This document shows positions 45,673 through 57,939 of a stretch of DNA of 64,000 bases, piece after piece. Position numbers and translations under genes: made by a program. A model generated the notes under the pieces. The model saw only the letters and a list, made by a program, of their open reading frames with translations, searched no databases and was not told where the DNA came from. Position 1 is the first letter of the stretch, and every line of letters begins with the position of its first letter. Source of the stretch: Phytophthora sp. 'mugwort' (lineage: Eukaryota > Oomycota > Peronosporomycetes > Peronosporales > Peronosporaceae); assembly GCA_033558025.1 (NCBI GenBank), contig JAUCEF010000017.1, forward strand, positions 434,001 through 498,000, written 5' to 3'.

Positions 45673-47316
45673 GGCCATCATTTCCTGATTTTCTCCCTCA
45701 AGCATATGCCTTGAGGGATACAGAACAAGCTATCACTTCCGGTACTAGTCACAACTAATATCCTCCTTCGTATAATTTAATCGCTTTAGGAAGGATTTGA
45801 GTTTGGGCGGGAGCTCACGTCCACCAATAAAAGAGTACGACGCAGGAGCAGCACTGCACCCACGCCGCCCGCCAGTCACTGCTCCCACGCCACCCGCCAG
45901 TCGTATGACGCCCACTTCACACTCGTTGTCAGGACCACTTCCCACAACTGAACCGGAGCCGTGTTGCACCCGCAACGCGTTATGGGGGCCTGGGTGAGGA
46001 TCTACCAGAAGCGGCACCTCATCCAGAAGGCGGCCGAGTGCCCGGACATGACCCAGCACGAGCTTGCCGCGTGGGAAAAGCTTGTCTTCAAGCTCAAGCG
46101 GGCGCCTGCCCAGACGATGATCTCCGACATCCTGCGAGCGGCTCCCGCCATCATGAGCGAGGCGTGCGGCGACAGCAAGCGCCGCAAGCCGCTGGAAGTT
46201 ACGTCGTTGGCGCTAGAGCAAAAGTTCTGGGCGTGGATCCAGTACGTCGAGGCCCAGAGCGTGTGCCTTTCAAGGGAGTTGATTAGGATGAAGGCGCAAG
46301 ACCTGCAGAAGGAGCTCTGCGACGCATGGGACTTGAAGTTCTCTGATGGATGGCTCACTGGGTTCGAGCGCCGACACGCTCTACGCTATCGGCAGCGTCA
46401 TGGTGAAGCTGCATCCGTCGATACGGCTGCTGTTTATCTAGAAAGGCAGCAGTTACAGGACCTAACAGATCAATATGCTCCTCAAGCTGCTTACAACATG
46501 GATAAAACGGGACTATGTTACGCTATGGCGCCCACCCGCTCCATCTACACGAGAGGCGCCCGCGGAGTGAAGAAAAATAAGACACGAATCACTATCGCGC
46601 TCACCGCAAATGTCGACGGCTCCGAGCGCTGCCTCCGCTTTTTTTGGGCCGCGCCAAGCAGCCCTACTGCTTCAAGAAGCGCACAGCTGCCCAGCTCGGC
46701 TTCGACTATAAGGCCAACCAGAAAGCGTGGATGACGTGTCATGTTTTCCGCAAATGGCTGCTCAACCTCGATCGCGACATACGGGCGTCTGGACGGCACA
46801 TCTTGTTGCTAGTCGACAATGCTTCCTCGCACAATATTGGTGAGATGGTATGTACCTATTTTCACCTAGAGTTTCAACCACCGAACACGACTGCTTTCCT
46901 ACAGCCTATGGATGCAGGAATAATAGCCGCCATCAAGCATGCTTACCGTAGAAAGCACCTTCGATGGGCGTATGAGAAGATCAAGCGCGCAGAGGAGATC
47001 AAGAAGAGCGACGTGTACAAGGTCGACCAGCTCCAGGCAACGAGCTGGAGTAAAGAAATGGCAGGAGCGGCAGGCTAAGACTACAATTGAAAATTCTTTC
47101 CGGCACATTGGCATTGTCTTCAATGGAGTAGATGAGAGGAGCAAGGAGGAAACAAGCTACGGACAGGATTTAGAGGTAGAAGATATTATCGTTCGTGCTG
47201 CAGAGCTGAGTCTCTAAGCTTTATAAAGTAATTGCAAATCCCATGATGTGGTCGGACCACGATACCGGAAGTGATTGCTGTATGCATTGATGGAGAAAAT
47301 CAGGAAATGAATGGCC
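45673..47316 (+). mobile_element. Pogo/Tigger-type DNA transposon with TIRs and TA target sites
   Basis: The left end GGCCATCATTTCCTGATT at 45673 and the right end at 47316 (inverted: GGCCATTCATTTCCTGATT) are inverted repeats. They continue TTTCTCC and resume as ATCACTTCCGGTA further in. Both ends are flanked by TA (45671-45672 and 47317-47318), as expected for Tc1/mariner/pogo insertion. The total is 1644 bp. A second, diverged copy of the left end lies directly outside (about 45630-45668). Confidence 0.8.
45982..47217 (+). pseudogene. Pogo/Tigger (CENP-B HTH plus DDE_1) transposase, frameshifted
   Basis: The first segment (to about 46640) has a CENP-B-like helix-turn-helix: WIQYVEAQSVCLSRELIRMKA and FSDGWLTGFERRHALR. 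It also has the first catalytic motif YNMDKTGLCYAM, where Glu of the usual DETG is Lys. A shift near 46640 leads into the next segment with HILLLVDNASSHN (second Asp) and TTAFLQPMDAGIIAAIKHAYR. Another shift near 47050 leads into the tail ending at 47217. Only two frameshifts and no internal stops make it the best preserved transposase in the window. Confidence 0.82.
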
Positions 47317-47589
47317 TAGTGTTCATCGATTTGTAATGTTAGAAGTTGCAGTATACAAGCGGGTATTCCATACCTGAATGCAAAACCTTATACACATCAA
47401 ATAGTGTGAATGTGTTTACAAATCTATTCAGTACTGTTTGATGGACGTGAACAGCAAGTCGCAAAGTATAATCAAACCAAAATACATGCTCGTTTCCCAA
47501 CAGTTGATGGAGCGGTGATGGCTACGAAACCTAGTTGCCACCGTGACAGCTGATAAATCAGCAGCTACTCTTTACTATAGTTACCTAAC

Positions 47590-47653
47590 TGGCATCAGCG
47601 TCAATCCCGGCTTGTTAGTAGGAGGTAACAAGCCGGGATTGATGCTGATGCCA
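47590..47653. repeat. Long near-perfect hairpin (28-bp arms, 8-bp loop)
   Basis: Left arm 47590-47617 and right arm 47626-47653 are reverse complements except for one position (G versus A). The arm starts TGGCATCAGC and ends GGCTTGTTA. It lies between the two pogo-type elements with no ORF over it. Confidence 0.9.
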
Positions 47654-47921
47654 GCATCTGGTGCGATTTCGCCATTTTTGAGTAATAATGGCGTGGCATC
47701 AGCCCCTGGGAAAAACCATTAGGCTGATTCAAGACAAAACATTTGATGATGCGCACATAACTATGTGATGCACACCATGTGCGATGGGAATCTCACAGAA
47801 ACTCATAGCTGCTTCTGATTGACCCAATAAACTATATGAAAAGGGTGGGGTTCAATCAGCTTCAAACGAGATGCGTACCACAACGCCATAGAAGGAGGCA
47901 AAAGGCCTCCTTTTAACTACA

Positions 47922-49372
47922 GTGATGTGCCTCGATAGCGACAACGTCAAACTCTATATTCTTCGGGAAGCGATGTGTACCCATCGACACATAATGCGCT
48001 GCTATAACGAAGGCTCTCTACCAATAAACATCTTTAGCTTTGATTCCGCCAATCACCACAGAGCATTCGAACCCCGAGGTGAATTTAAATATCACACGAA
48101 GGGGACTCATTGCGCGCTCAAACCCAAGGGATTATCCAGTAAGCATTTGCATCAGTATTCAATTCCTTCAAGCTACGAAAAGATACTCATGATGACGTCC
48201 CCCTTCTCACGATTCCAGAAGGGGACCGGATTGACCAAGTTCCAGGAGCTCATGATCTGCAAGCGTCTCCGTGGGTTTCCTGGCACACTTTACAACGAGT
48301 TACGGGCATGGGTCCAAGCAGAATTTCGTCTAGTGGAGAAGCCTTCGAGGCAGCTGATTGACCGAGTGCTGCGGTCAGAAGACAGGCTCCGTCGTCTCAC
48401 AGCGGAATGCCTTCAGCGTCGAAAGCCCCTCCTACGCTTCCTGTTTCACCTCGACCAGAGCGTAGTCGAGTTCGTGACTAGGTGCGGGCCATGCAGCTCG
48501 CGCTTTCTGGTGACATGAGTATTGCTCGAGCGAAATGGGTACTACAGCGATTGAATGTGTCTCCTGCACTGTGGCCGCGCCTTGAAAGGTCTTCGTTCCG
48601 TCGCCTTCAGCATCGCCATGAAACTCGCTGACAGCGTTCTTACGGCGAGGACGGAGAAGTGGATTTGAACTCGATCCGTACCGAGCTTCACAATTTGCCC
48701 AATATCATCCGATCGCATTCATACACGGACGTGTATAACGTCGACGAGACAAGTTTCTTCTACAACAACGTCCCGAGGGGGTCACTCTGCATTAGTGAGA
48801 CCCCATCACTAAAGCAAAACAAATCTCGTCTTACTTTAGCGGTGTGTACAAACGTTACTGGAACCGACAAGATGCCTCTGCTTTTCATTGGCAAGCCTTA
48901 CTAACCTCGCTGGTTAAACAAGAAGCCTGTGGATGCCATGTACGCATCGAACAACAAAGCGTGGATGACGTCGGACACGTTCCAGGGCAGGCTTCGTGAT
49001 GTTGACGCGTCAATGCGAGTGCAAGGCCGCAACCTACTCACCCTTGTGGATAACGCATCCTCCCATAACGTCGAGGGCGTCTCTCGCACTAATGTTCGAG
49101 TCGAAAAGCTCCCACCAAGCACCACGTCAATGCTGCCGCCAGTTGACCAGGGAATTATCTACTGTATCATACGTGATGTTCTATAGCGGAAGATGGAATA
49201 CGCTTTAGACGCCGCTGACGAAGGCGTAGAAAATCCCTATAAGGTCGGTGCTCTTTTGCCCATTCAGTGGTGCGTTGAGTCATGGAACGAGCTGCCTGCG
49301 CAAATCATCGAGCACTGCTCGTTGCATTCAATGTTGATTGCCAAGACGGACATGAGTTTTATTCTTCTTTAA
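47922..49372 (+). pseudogene. Second pogo/Tigger-type transposase pseudogene
   Basis: Segment 47922-48518 ends with a helix-turn-helix-like region (LTKFQELMICKRLRGF). Segment 48659-48904 has YNVDETSFFYNN, the first catalytic Asp in an intact DET motif. After an in-frame stop at 48901 the frame resumes with KAWMTSDTFQGRL, LLTLVDNASSHN and PPVDQGIIYCI, then another stop at 49184 and a tail to 49372. It is distinct from the element at 45673, lacking the same TIRs. The transposase is dead. Confidence 0.75.
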
Positions 49373-49842
49373 ACCGGTACTTTTTTTTTTCGTAGATGTG
49401 GGTGGCGAGACAGAACACGTAATGACGAATGTACCTGCATTACTGTTTGTATATCAGGTTGTCGATATTGAGGCACATCACTGTAGTACTTACCGCGCTT
49501 TGGGACTGCCATTGCAGTGTCGTATAGCTGCGTACTTAAGTGAGGTGCCCATCATCACTTCAAAACGAAGCATTTTGCCTCGTTTAATATTAAAATATTT
49601 TAATTTTGTATACTATAGTTATGCGAGGACGATCGCGAAAGGGTTAATAGACTCGACTCGGCATCAACACAGAATATCTCACGCATGGATTATATGGAAT
49701 CGCCTGCCTTCTTCGTCTCAACACGGTGGGTTTAATCACCATCCACCCGCGTGCAAGCGTCGCCGTAAACACCGGTCAGAATCGTAGTAGTTTAAATGGA
49801 ACCGTACTTATTAGTTTACATTTAAATCGAGTAATCGCAGTT
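49373..49842. other. AT-rich gap after the second pogo pseudogene
   Basis: About 470 bp, with a T run at 49381 and no supported ORF or repeat. Confidence 0.5.
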
Positions 49843-50110
49843 CAGACAACGACGGAGAAATCCGCCGACACAAAAATCCGGCTTTTGACAGTGACATCAT
49901 AGTAACACGAACTGCTTTTTAGCAATCCGTAGGCAATTTCTAAGAAATGCATACCCTTTTCTGGATATCATATGTAATTAGATTGTTTTGCTTTCATCAC
50001 CCATTTTGATGAATCAAATCCGGCCCGATTTTTTTGTCGGGACCAGTGATATTTGCATTTTAGTATGGATGATGACATTCAGTGGTGCCGGATTTCTCCG
50101 TCATTGTCTG
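49843..50110. mobile_element. MITE-like 268-bp element with 24-bp TIRs
   Basis: The left end CAGACAACGACGGAGAAATC (49843 on) and the inverted right end CAGACAATGACGGAGAAATC (50110 back) match over 24 bp with two mismatches. Internal subterminal bits (cccgatttttttgtcggg) are also palindromic. There is no coding capacity. I could not define a target-site duplication. Confidence 0.6.
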
Positions 50111-50289
50111 TAAATGTAGTAGATAGAGAGAAATAGGCAGACGTTTCTAAATGGTCATTATTGACGACAGATGTCTGGTTTGTCCTTAGCCTGGCTAGCA
50201 ACGCCGGTTCCTTTGTCAGGTCCGGTGGTTGTACGGGGAATTCCCTCTTCGTGACGGCTCGCGTGGTTGTTGTTGTAGTGCATCCTGAC

Positions 50290-52694
50290 TCAGGAAGAGG
50301 CGAGTTCCTTGAATGATTTATCTGTCCGTCTGCGCTCTCGCTTCGCAATTGCCTTCAGCTGCGTCATTCCTGTTGACCAATATTCCGTCACACTTCCTTC
50401 AGTTGTGATCTCTTCCTGTTGAAAGACTGCTCGATTCCGCTGTATCCAAAGGCTGGTGATACAAATGCTGCTTAATATGTGCCACATTCGCTTCCACTCA
50501 GCTCCATATAGGTCCACTTTGTCCGGGTATTTGCTTTTTAGGCGATTGTTGTTCCTATTGATATTCTCGGATCGGTTCTGTTGGCGCAATTATCCCGGAA
50601 GCCTCTCAGGTCACCGAGCTTCCACTGTTTTTCTGTCCAATGGCATATGAGCTTCTGTCAGCATGCTTGTGCACACGGACAATCCCAGAAGATATGTTCA
50701 ATAGTCTCTTTCGTTCCGCTACAGCATTGCAGCTTCGGACAACTGTTATCTGAAAGTCTCCTCTCATGGTACAAGTTGAGTTGCCTCATTGCCACTCGAT
50801 AACTAACCCATACTTGATACTCTGTGAGCTCATTATTGTGCGCCCACACCTTTTGGGGCGTCTGCTGTAACGGTGCCGCTTGCCAATCATTTATTTGCGC
50901 TGCTTTCTGCAATCGTTTCACCTGTTGGTCCACTTTACTCCCATGTCTTTATATCTTTTGAAGGGTGCTTCTTGAGGGCCGCGCATACGTGTCTGTTGGC
51001 GTCGGCGTCGGGTACCGTCCAAAGAAACCTGTGGATGAGCGGATGTGCGTAGAAAACAATGCTCCCTTCCACCCATATTTCTGGAGTTTTCTCCTAGCAC
51101 TAGCTGTCTATGAGTCGTTCGTACTGGTCGCATCACTCTCCAGCGGATTCCGTCAGGCTTTTGCTTTAGCTCAATGGTTCTCCTGTTCCTTTCTGAGTCC
51201 TTGCTGCATCCCCTGGCTTGCCAGACTGTGGTGACTTCCCAAGTATATTCATGCTCAGCTGTGTCGGATGCCTTATCTGCAGTTCCGGTCGAACCTCTGG
51301 TCCTCTCCTATTGCCATTGTCGGTGCACCCATCAGAATTGCTATTCCCCACCGTCGAAACTTTGCCTTGCTGATGCCCCTTTCCTCCCACCTTCGGTAGT
51401 GTCCTCGCGTATGTTCTTGCGCCAATGCACTGGATGCTGAGAGTCGACACCGGTATCTTATCGTACTTTCGGCTTGTGAACATTTTGTTCGTCTGATCTA
51501 CTATCCATGGTATATCATTCCAAAAAATAGTTCGTCGGCCAAAATCTCATTTGTTCTGGCGTCCGAGCGAGTGGTTGATGGGGTGTTGTGCTCGGTAGCT
51601 CCACTACCCATTCCTCATCGTTGTCCAGCTTATTGCGTCTGCTGCCATGCTTTTTAGTTCCTTTCCTTCCCTTCTTTTCTCCTCTTCTGACTCCTTCTCT
51701 TCTGGTTGCAGCCATGACCCTATGGGCTGTTGCAGCGCATCTCCAGGTGTCTGGCCTTCAGGACCACGAAGTATCTCCTTGTCAGCTCTTGGGGATACCG
51801 TTTCCTTCCACATCATCTGTGCCTCTCTAAACGCTCACGTTCGCCAAGCCTCGTAGTAGACGTCGCGTCTCTGTGTGAGCCATAGAATGGTGTGTGTAGC
51901 TCGTTGCGTCTTGCAGGTGAGTTGTACCGAGGCTAAGCCTACGCCTCCTGCTTTCTTGTGTCGGCTAGCCTCAGTACTGGTGGTGTGGTGCCCAAGAACT
52001 GTTTCTGTAGATTCCGGATCTGATTATCCGTCCATTGCGGGGATGTCGAAAGCTGCAGCGGTAAACAGAACCCCAAGCAGCATTATCACGGTGAGAATTG
52101 ATACTCGTGTTTCAATACTAGTTGCCAATTTGGTCGCCGTGGCTAGTCGGCTCTGAATATTGCGGATTCGTACCGCCCAATTCACATCCATTAATGGGCC
52201 TGAGCCCATTGCATACCCCAGGTATCTAACTGTATCTCCATGCTTAAGTACCGGGATGCCATAATAATCCTTCAAATCTACCGCCGTATTCAAGAAGATG
52301 ATGTAACATTTAGTTGGTTGCACCTGTAGGCCGGAAAGCTTCCCAAAAATTGCTCGACATTCTCATTACTCGCGGCAGTTGCTGCGCTTCATTCAGGAAT
52401 ACCGTTGAGTCATCAACGAACGCCGAAAACTGATGTCGTTCCCCGGATCCCCTTGGTACTTCTATTCCAACTATGTCATTGTCTTGCCTTATCGCTAGGG
52501 TCAATATATCTGCTGCTATTAAGAACAGCAGCGGCGTTGACGGGCATCCCTGCCTGATACCAGAGATTACCTTCTGGTTTGCCCACGACCACGTCAATGA
52601 TTTGAGTGGTTATACCTCGGTGGGTATCTTTTGGCTTTCTGGTGCGATCGAATAGGACATAGGTTAGCCCTATGAGCTTCCACACCTGAAACAC
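50290..52694 (-). pseudogene. Non-LTR (LINE-type) retrotransposon reverse transcriptase remnant
   Basis: On the minus strand the frame at 52597-52310 has KVISGIRQGCPSTPLLFLIA and FSAFVDDSTVFL, the reverse transcriptase boxes with FVDD at the catalytic site. The next frame (52323-52024) continues with PTKCYIIFLN and VRYLGYAMG. After a decayed middle, 50933-50658 has a zinc-binding RT tail (YRVAMRQLNLYHERR, CPKLQCCSGTKETIEHIFWDCP). The end at 50589-50290 is tryptophan-rich (ICITSLWIQRNRAVF). The order fits an L1-like ORF2 C-terminal half. There are several frameshifts, and the 5' half with the endonuclease is not seen. Confidence 0.8.
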
Positions 52695-52949
52695 AGGTTA
52701 CGGCGTATGCACTCATCTCGCGATGGCACATGCACGCTATCAATTTCCATTGACTCCGCTACATCACCATCGTTCGTGTGTTTTCGTTCGTACGCTCGAT
52801 ACTTACGACACTCTTTGTTTCCATCCGAACGTCCATGGTGAGGATGATATCGATCATAGTCTAACTCTATTTTTTTGTTTTTTGTTACAGCTTTCGCAAG
52901 CGCCTCGCAGCGTCTGTATTGAACCTCTTCACGTACACTGCGATAGTCT

Positions 52950-53452
52950 ACGCAAAAAGTAACTGATTTTGTCTAGTTCCTCCATCTTTGTGCTTGCGTC
53001 ACTAAGTCGCGAAACTTGCTGACATAGTCAGGCAAGTCTTTGCAACTACGATCTTTCAAGTCGTTCATCTACTCGCGTAGACGCTTCTGCAGGTCCTTGC
53101 GTACGAACTTGGCATCCAACTTCAAAAAGAAGTCGTCGACACTCGCAAAAGTGTCCATTTCAGCCATGTGTCAGTGTGCAGCACCATGCTTTAGCGTTCC
53201 GGTAGTCACGGTCAACATCCTTTTCTTCAGGCCTTCATCCTTATAAACGATATGCTTAGCCTAAAAGTACTGGTCAATCTGCTGTTTGTATAAAGCAAAT
53301 GACTCGTTCAGGGTACCGCTGTACGTAGGTAGTTTCACACCTTCCAGCTTGAGCTCAGAGACCTGTTTCATGTGCGTGAGAGCCTCAATGAGCTCGGTTT
53401 GCTTCTGGATCGAAGCGATCATACTCTGCATAAGATGTGCAGGATCCGCCAT
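52950..53452 (-). pseudogene. Retrotransposon gag remnant
   Basis: From an ATG at 53452 the minus frame gives KLEGVKLPTYSGTLNE and LYKQQIDQYF, then a stop. The same frame continues with further stops through FASVDDFFLKLDAKFV, LQKRLRE and LPDYVSKFRDLVTQ. This is the pattern of gypsy-type or related gag capsid regions. No pol follows nearby, so it is an isolated fragment. Confidence 0.65.
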
Positions 53453-54771
53453 ACTTGGTGCTTTCGACTTGATCACTTTTCGAAAACCTTGAAGAGGAAC
53501 GGGAGATAAAATAAAATGGGAACTTGTTATAAGGAATCGATATGCTACTCCTAAGGTTCCGAACGACTAGTTTTGTTGGTTCTGGTCTTCTTGGATGCCT
53601 TCAGCGAGGTCGATCCACCTTCGAGGGCTTGGCGAACGCACTTAGCACGCTTACGCGTCGAGACGCTCCACTTAGAGTACGAAGGTTCTTCGCCCACCGC
53701 GATTTCTCGCAGCACACACTAGATTCCAGTCGAGACGAGGTGGTTGGCGCGATTACGTTGAGTCTGTGCGTCGATTAGCACACTCACAATGCGGCGTTTC
53801 TCTGCGCCACGTTCACAGCCGTGTGCTTTGACGAGCTTAACCAAAGCCTGCAGTATACGATCAGACTTGGCTATCGACTTGTAGAGATCAGTGTGCGCTT
53901 TCTTTGTAGCACCCGGATCGTTGACAGACAAGCGCAAGGACCCGCCGAGTAGCGGAACCTTCTGGTCCTCTGATGGACAACATACGATTTTGCTCGAGTC
54001 ATAACCTAGCCCAAGCGGGCCAGAACAACGAGGCTGTTAGAGAGTGCTGAGCAAAGGTTGCCATGATCCACCCGACTTACCGGCCATCCAATACTTATGC
54101 CTACTAAATTGGGACTTGTTTTACAAATGGGGTAGGTTCAAGATCAGCAATTCCAATTATAGCCAATGCAAATAACCGGGGCAAAGTACCATCAGGCACT
54201 ACCAACAGCCCTCCAGTCGAATTTGCACCAATCAGCGTACGCTGGCAGAAAACTTAAATTACAGTTATGACCACACGCAGTGTGCAGCGGGGTGTCCAAT
54301 CAAGGAACAACTACCTACGGCCACAGCATTTTCGGGACGACGGCTGCGACAGCGACAAAAGCGATATCCGCGGATTCCCCCTGCTACCAGATGAAGGGGT
54401 GGCTATGCACTTGCAGTGCGGCGGAGGAAGCAGGTAGGCTTGGACTTGTGGGAACGACGCACGTTTTGGAATGATTATATTTGTTTGGCTTTTCTTTTGC
54501 TAGCTACGACATGCATGCACTCATTGAAGCACCACGTGCTCTTCATGCGCTCCCTTACTGGGTAAGCTTCTTTAAATTGAAATTTTTATCTGTGCAGGTA
54601 CGCATCAGGTACGTACCTTCGGCGGCTGCCTGCCATGCGCGTCCTGGCCGTCCAAGGCAGCTTGCGCATGGCGGCTTGTTGCATAGGCCGCTGGCGTGCT
54701 CGGTCAGCACGCCTGTGAGGGTGATGGCCTAGGCGTGCTGACCGGCACGCCGTGCTCGGCCGGACAATTTT
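53453..54771. other. Repeat-like stretch without supported genes
   Basis: 1.3 kb. A minus ORF at 53937-53719 encodes a 72-residue basic helical peptide that I cannot assign. Nothing else is supported. Confidence 0.35.
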
Positions 54772-55220
54772 ATGCAAAGGATGCCCACGGATTTCTTCGT
54801 CCTCGCCGACGCTGGTTGCGCGCTGACATCAAATACGCTCAAGTCATACCGAGCGGTTCGGTATTCCTTAAAGGAATGGTCACATGACGGTTTGGGACGA
54901 CTGCGGAACGCTCGTGACCTCTACAATCTCCGCCACGCACAAGCCAGAAATATTATTGAGAAGACAATTGGGGTCATCAATCGTCGATGCAAGATCATGC
55001 GAGTGGTTAATGAGTACGAACTCAGTACCGCGAAGCTGCGCATCTTTGTCTGTTGCACTTGCACAACTTCATTCGCGATTGCGATCTTGCTGACACATGC
55101 TGTGATTTTGACCACAAAGTCGACGGCTGGAATGAAGGTGCTGATGTCGTGGCTGACCCAATCCCATTTGATTTTGAGGATGACACACACCATCGAGACT
55201 ACAACGCCGGGCAGATATAG
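54772..55220 (+). pseudogene. PIF/Harbinger DDE nuclease fragment
   Basis: FFVLADAGCALTSNTLKSY, followed by NARDLYNLRHAQARNIIEKT and GVINRRCKIMR, is the C-terminal half of a Harbinger-type nuclease (vDsGY...FN.RHs..RN.IEr.FG..K.RF). A shift near 55055 moves into a frame with LHNFIRDCD and an acidic tail. The N-terminal half with the first catalytic residues is missing. Confidence 0.78.
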
Positions 55221-55267
55221 GTGGGATATCAGGGGCTAATTGAAAGGGGCGAAGTGACTCAAGCCAA

Positions 55268-55900
55268 CTAGTACCTATAAATGAAGCCAGTAAATGAAGT
55301 GGGTATGAACGCAAGCTCTACGGCGAATAGTGCTGGTACCGGCGGGTGAGCTGGTCTTCCATGTATCTCGCCTTCCCGTTGAAGTAGTCTTCTGAAGCTT
55401 CGTCGCAGCGATGATAGCTTTAGCGACAGGAACGTCACTGATGGCCTGGGGACGTTGGCGTTCGGCTGCACGTTTGCAGCCGTCACGGTGGCGCTGGAAT
55501 TGCGCTTGACGCAACACGTGCGACGTGGGGATGTTGCGGGTCTTCTTTTGCCACATCGATCTCTACGTCATTGGCACCATCGACATCCGACAATGCGTCA
55601 GTACGCGACGATGTCTGCTCGCCAGTGAGCGACTCGATGGATTGTTCAACGTCACTGCCCTCACGACCACGGGAAAGGCCTGCAAGCAAAGCACAGACCT
55701 CCGCGTGAGGGAACCCGTTGAGATCGATGCTGCGAATGTTCCCAAGAGCGATTTTGTCGCGTAAAGACTTGATGAGGTCTTCCCAGACAGATGAGCCCAG
55801 TTCCACATAGCACGATGCTGCTTTGTAGCCGGCGCCACCCTTTCCCACTAGCTCTTTAAAACTTCTTGAACAAGTTCATAAGACGGCCATGCTTCCTCTT
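55268..55900 (-). pseudogene. Decayed ORF convergent with the Harbinger fragment
   Basis: On the minus strand, frames from about 55895 give WPSYELVQEVLK, then after a one-base shift GKGGAGYKAASCYVELGSSV and DLIKSLRDKIALGNIRSIDL, to a Pro/Ala-rich end at 55483. A further frame runs to 55275. I do not recognise it. Harbinger elements often carry a second, Myb-like gene; this could be its remnant, but no Myb tryptophan pattern is clear. Confidence 0.35.
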
Positions 55901-57939
55901 GCATTTTTCGCCTATTCGAAATGACAGTAATACCGATGCAGCACAAGGCATAGCCGCCTAGACGCACCGAAAAAAAACAACGCTTAGCTGGTTGCAATTT
56001 GCATGGCGATGCCCTCCCAATCACTCGCCTTAAGGCACTTGGCTACCGCCGCGCGGCTTCCTCCACGCACATCGAGGACAAGATAAATTAGTAGCTTCTC
56101 TACCACTGTTGGTCATGCACATGTTGCATTCTCGTTCACTGGTCGTATGGATTCGCGTGATGATTGTTTTCCTTTGCTCGTTTCCCTTTACTCGGAAACA
56201 TGGAGTGGGAAATAATCGGATAAATCCCTCGTTATAGTGATAAGTCATGAAAAGTAAGCCAGAGTAATCCTGGCCAAGAGTCGATTACTGGGTTACCACT
56301 GGTAATCTGGATTATCTTCGGAGTGTGTTTGACGAGGTAGTCAACCCAACACGTCGTGTTGGGTTGTTTTAGGAGGAGTTTTCTCGACGCGGAGGTTTGA
56401 GAGCGAGAGCCCCATTTCAAATTCAAATTCTGCCGGGCGGGCCATGTTGATCTGCTGCATTCAGTACCTTCGCCCATCGCCCTCCTCGCTTCCCGCTTAT
56501 AAAGTTTGTCAGGCTATTATTTGTATCTCCGGTGACTATCTACGCATTTTACTGTACGGGTTTCGCTCTACATTCCGATATAGGGTACCACTCCAGGTCT
56601 GGTTATAATATGGGGGAGTTGCATGCTTAGAAGTGCATCGCATGATAACTTCCTCAACGCCGGTGTAGCTAGCTACAGGTCTTAGCGTCCTCCTCGAAGC
56701 CTCAACAAATTCGAGTGTGCTCAAAGTAGTGCTCGATCGTGCGTTAAACCTGCAGCTCACTCCAGTCCTCGCGACTCCATTCCAATGCGCGTAGCTGGCT
56801 GACGTCGTATGTCATTTTCCAGCAAGCTATCGCTGGAACATCCCTGGGCGCGCCGCGTGTTCCTTCATAATGCTTCTCTTGATCTCTGTCGGCATCATCC
56901 CATTGCGTGCAGGCAGTTCGAATGCGGCTTGCGCCAAAATCTGAATGAGAGCCTGAACCTCTCCTTACTATCATATCGAATAGTGTAAACCTAATCAATG
57001 TTATTCATTGAGCCGGTATCGGAATGGGAGAGCGAAACCTGTACCTCTAATTTGGTACTTGTAGCCATTTATGCTCTCACAATCAACCGTCCTGGTAACC
57101 CTTCGGTCTTTCTTAATAACTCGCAGCAACCACATGCACTCTCTCAAACCAAATGTCAGTGACGAAGCTTTTCATCTACCAGAGGAGAACACGATAGACG
57201 AGTCCACTGTCGAAGTGTCGAGGAGTTGATAGCGCCGCCGTTGTCAAGCATATGCATACGACATATGGCGTGCAGCAGGAAAAGTCACTCCTGGTGTCGA
57301 GCTTGGTACTGGAGACATAAAACATAATCTCAAGTGGATCTCCAAGCTTCTCGTCCGCGCTGATCCAACTGGCAAGTCGGACAGGTATTTGAGGGTGTTA
57401 AATGAAAAAGCTCAGCTGTTGGTAAGCTCACAACAATGTATATTTATCCTTATTTCCTATCTACGATTCCCTAGACGAATGCTCAGTCTCAGGCAGATCG
57501 AAAAGTGAGTTCGCCCTCGCTCGGTCCCACCTTTTCTTCCGCTTATCACCATCGCTCTGAGTGATGCCAGGAAGCCCACTGCCGTCTGTACCGTCCATAT
57601 GAAAGAGTTCAGTATCTGACCCCCCCCCCCAGAACTTGCTACCAGTTCTTATTTATTTTATTAGGCAGTGTTTTCGGTGCTTCGCACTTCCAACCTTCCT
57701 TCTCCTTTATCGGCAACAAGGCGTCATGTCTGGCGTCCTTACAGCGGAGCCGGGGCAGCGCGCCACTCAACCCTCTCACTAAGTGGTAGTGTAAAGCTCG
57801 CGATCTCGATTCTCACTTAGCTTTAGGAACTGTTTAGTTGACAGTGCCTTAAAATATATATGCGGTCATCTCTATTGTTGCACTATAGATTACGTAAGTC
57901 GTCCAAGGTCTACAGGGTCGTTTGGAAACAGATACCGTA
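55901..57939. other. Repeat-derived stretch without supported genes
   Basis: 2 kb with only short ORFs. It holds the 23-bp palindrome at 56343-56365 and a run of C near 57621-57632. Parts may belong to the 3' end of the copia-type element beyond 57940. Confidence 0.4.
56343..56365. repeat. Perfect 11-bp-arm palindrome resembling joined LTR ends
   Basis: AACCCAACACG, one T, CGTGTTGGGTT. TGTTGGGTT...AACCCAACA is a common start/end sequence of Ty1/copia LTRs, so this may be where two LTR ends meet or a solo-LTR edge. Confidence 0.5.
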
